A stretch of DNA of 64,000 bases from Pseudomonas fluorescens (GTDB lineage Bacteria > Pseudomonadota > Gammaproteobacteria > Pseudomonadales > Pseudomonadaceae). Under the pieces are notes generated by a model. That model saw nothing but the letters and a program-made list of their open reading frames with translations. It made no database searches and was not told the origin of the DNA. Location: positions 310,001 through 374,000 of the forward strand of contig NZ_CP012830.1 in NCBI RefSeq assembly GCF_001307155.1. Direction: 5' to 3'. Shown piece after piece: positions 63,832-64,000 of this stretch; within the stretch, counting starts at the first letter, position 1, and each line of letters begins with the position of its first letter. The position numbers were made by a program, and so were the translations under genes.

Positions 63832-64000
63832 TTAAACCGACAGTTCAACCAGCAGCTTGTTCAGACGGCGCACATAAGCGGCCGGGTCTTTCAAGCTGTC
63901 GCCGGCAGCCAGGGCTGCCTGATCGAAGAGGATGTGCGACAGGTCGCCAAAACGCTCTTCGCTCTGCTCACCGTCGAGTTTTTCGATCAGCGGGTGAGCC
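63832..64000 (-). CDS. htpG: Molecular chaperone HtpG (Hsp90), 3' end only
   Basis: The last 56 codons are inside the window. They read ...[22 protein letters not shown] and end in [10 protein letters not shown], the C-terminal dimerisation end of bacterial Hsp90. The remainder lies beyond the right edge. Confidence 0.9.
   Translation of the reverse strand, partial: AHPLIEKLDGEQSEERFGDLSHILFDQAALAAGDSLKDPAAYVRRLNKLLVELSV

Overview
The window is chromosomal DNA of a fluorescens-group Pseudomonas. This rests on high-GC coding bias, gene blocks typical of the genus (exbB-exbD-lpxK-trm112-kdsB-LMW phosphatase; gpsA-sixA side by side; fabA-fabB preceded by a hybrid kinase), and intergenic hairpin repeats of the classic P. 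fluorescens REP/REPIN type. No rRNA, CRISPR array, insertion sequence, integrase or replication origin was seen. Two genes are cut by the window edges: a low-molecular-weight phosphatase on the left and htpG on the right.

Layout. 1-5471: minus-strand envelope block (phosphatase, kdsB, Trm112-like, lpxK, exbD, exbB, comEC). 5606-7236: a DUF2062 membrane protein, then a structured RNA region resembling the phage P1 C4 antisense RNA in front of a DUF6124-type gene, then nested repeats. 7237-15885: ABC-2 exporter, GST, transglutaminase-like protein, fadE, LysR regulator, AlaX-type editing enzyme and a second DUF6124-type gene. 16075-19215: hisP-hisM-hisQ-hisJ basic amino-acid importer with a sigma-54-like promoter and a HutC-type operator. 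19795-34281: a complete Tad/Flp pilus locus. The secretin, TadD lipoprotein and a DUF3613 protein run on the plus strand and converge on tadC-B-A-Z-E-E-G-rcpC-AAA ATPase-tadV-flp on the minus strand; a receiver/AraC-type regulator lies divergently. 34341-34752: a duplicated tRNA-Gly/tRNA-Glu pair.

35111-45127: a membrane-anchored hypothetical protein, chemoreceptor, MocR regulator, SDR, MDR oxidoreductase, pyrF, an OmpR-type two-component pair and an EF-hand protein. 45296-52057: a minus-strand series of transporter-like protein, DUF4892, GST, two alpha/beta hydrolases, thioesterase and acyl-CoA ligase. 52322-54172: sixA, DUF4389, gpsA. 54369-61312: TonB receptor, periplasmic binding protein and hybrid kinase in one tight operon, followed by fabA-fabB. 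61587-64000: OsmC, pirin, dienelactone hydrolase, htpG.

The strongest unusual signals are the C4-like antisense module and its downstream complementary target (6258-6480), a decayed tadV copy between two flp genes showing that a flp-tadV unit was duplicated (32632-32756), the sigma-54 plus HutC-type signal in front of hisJ (19369-19403), and an extra AAA+ ATPase inside the Tad locus (30537-31868). All functional assignments come from reading the translated sequence; no database search was run.
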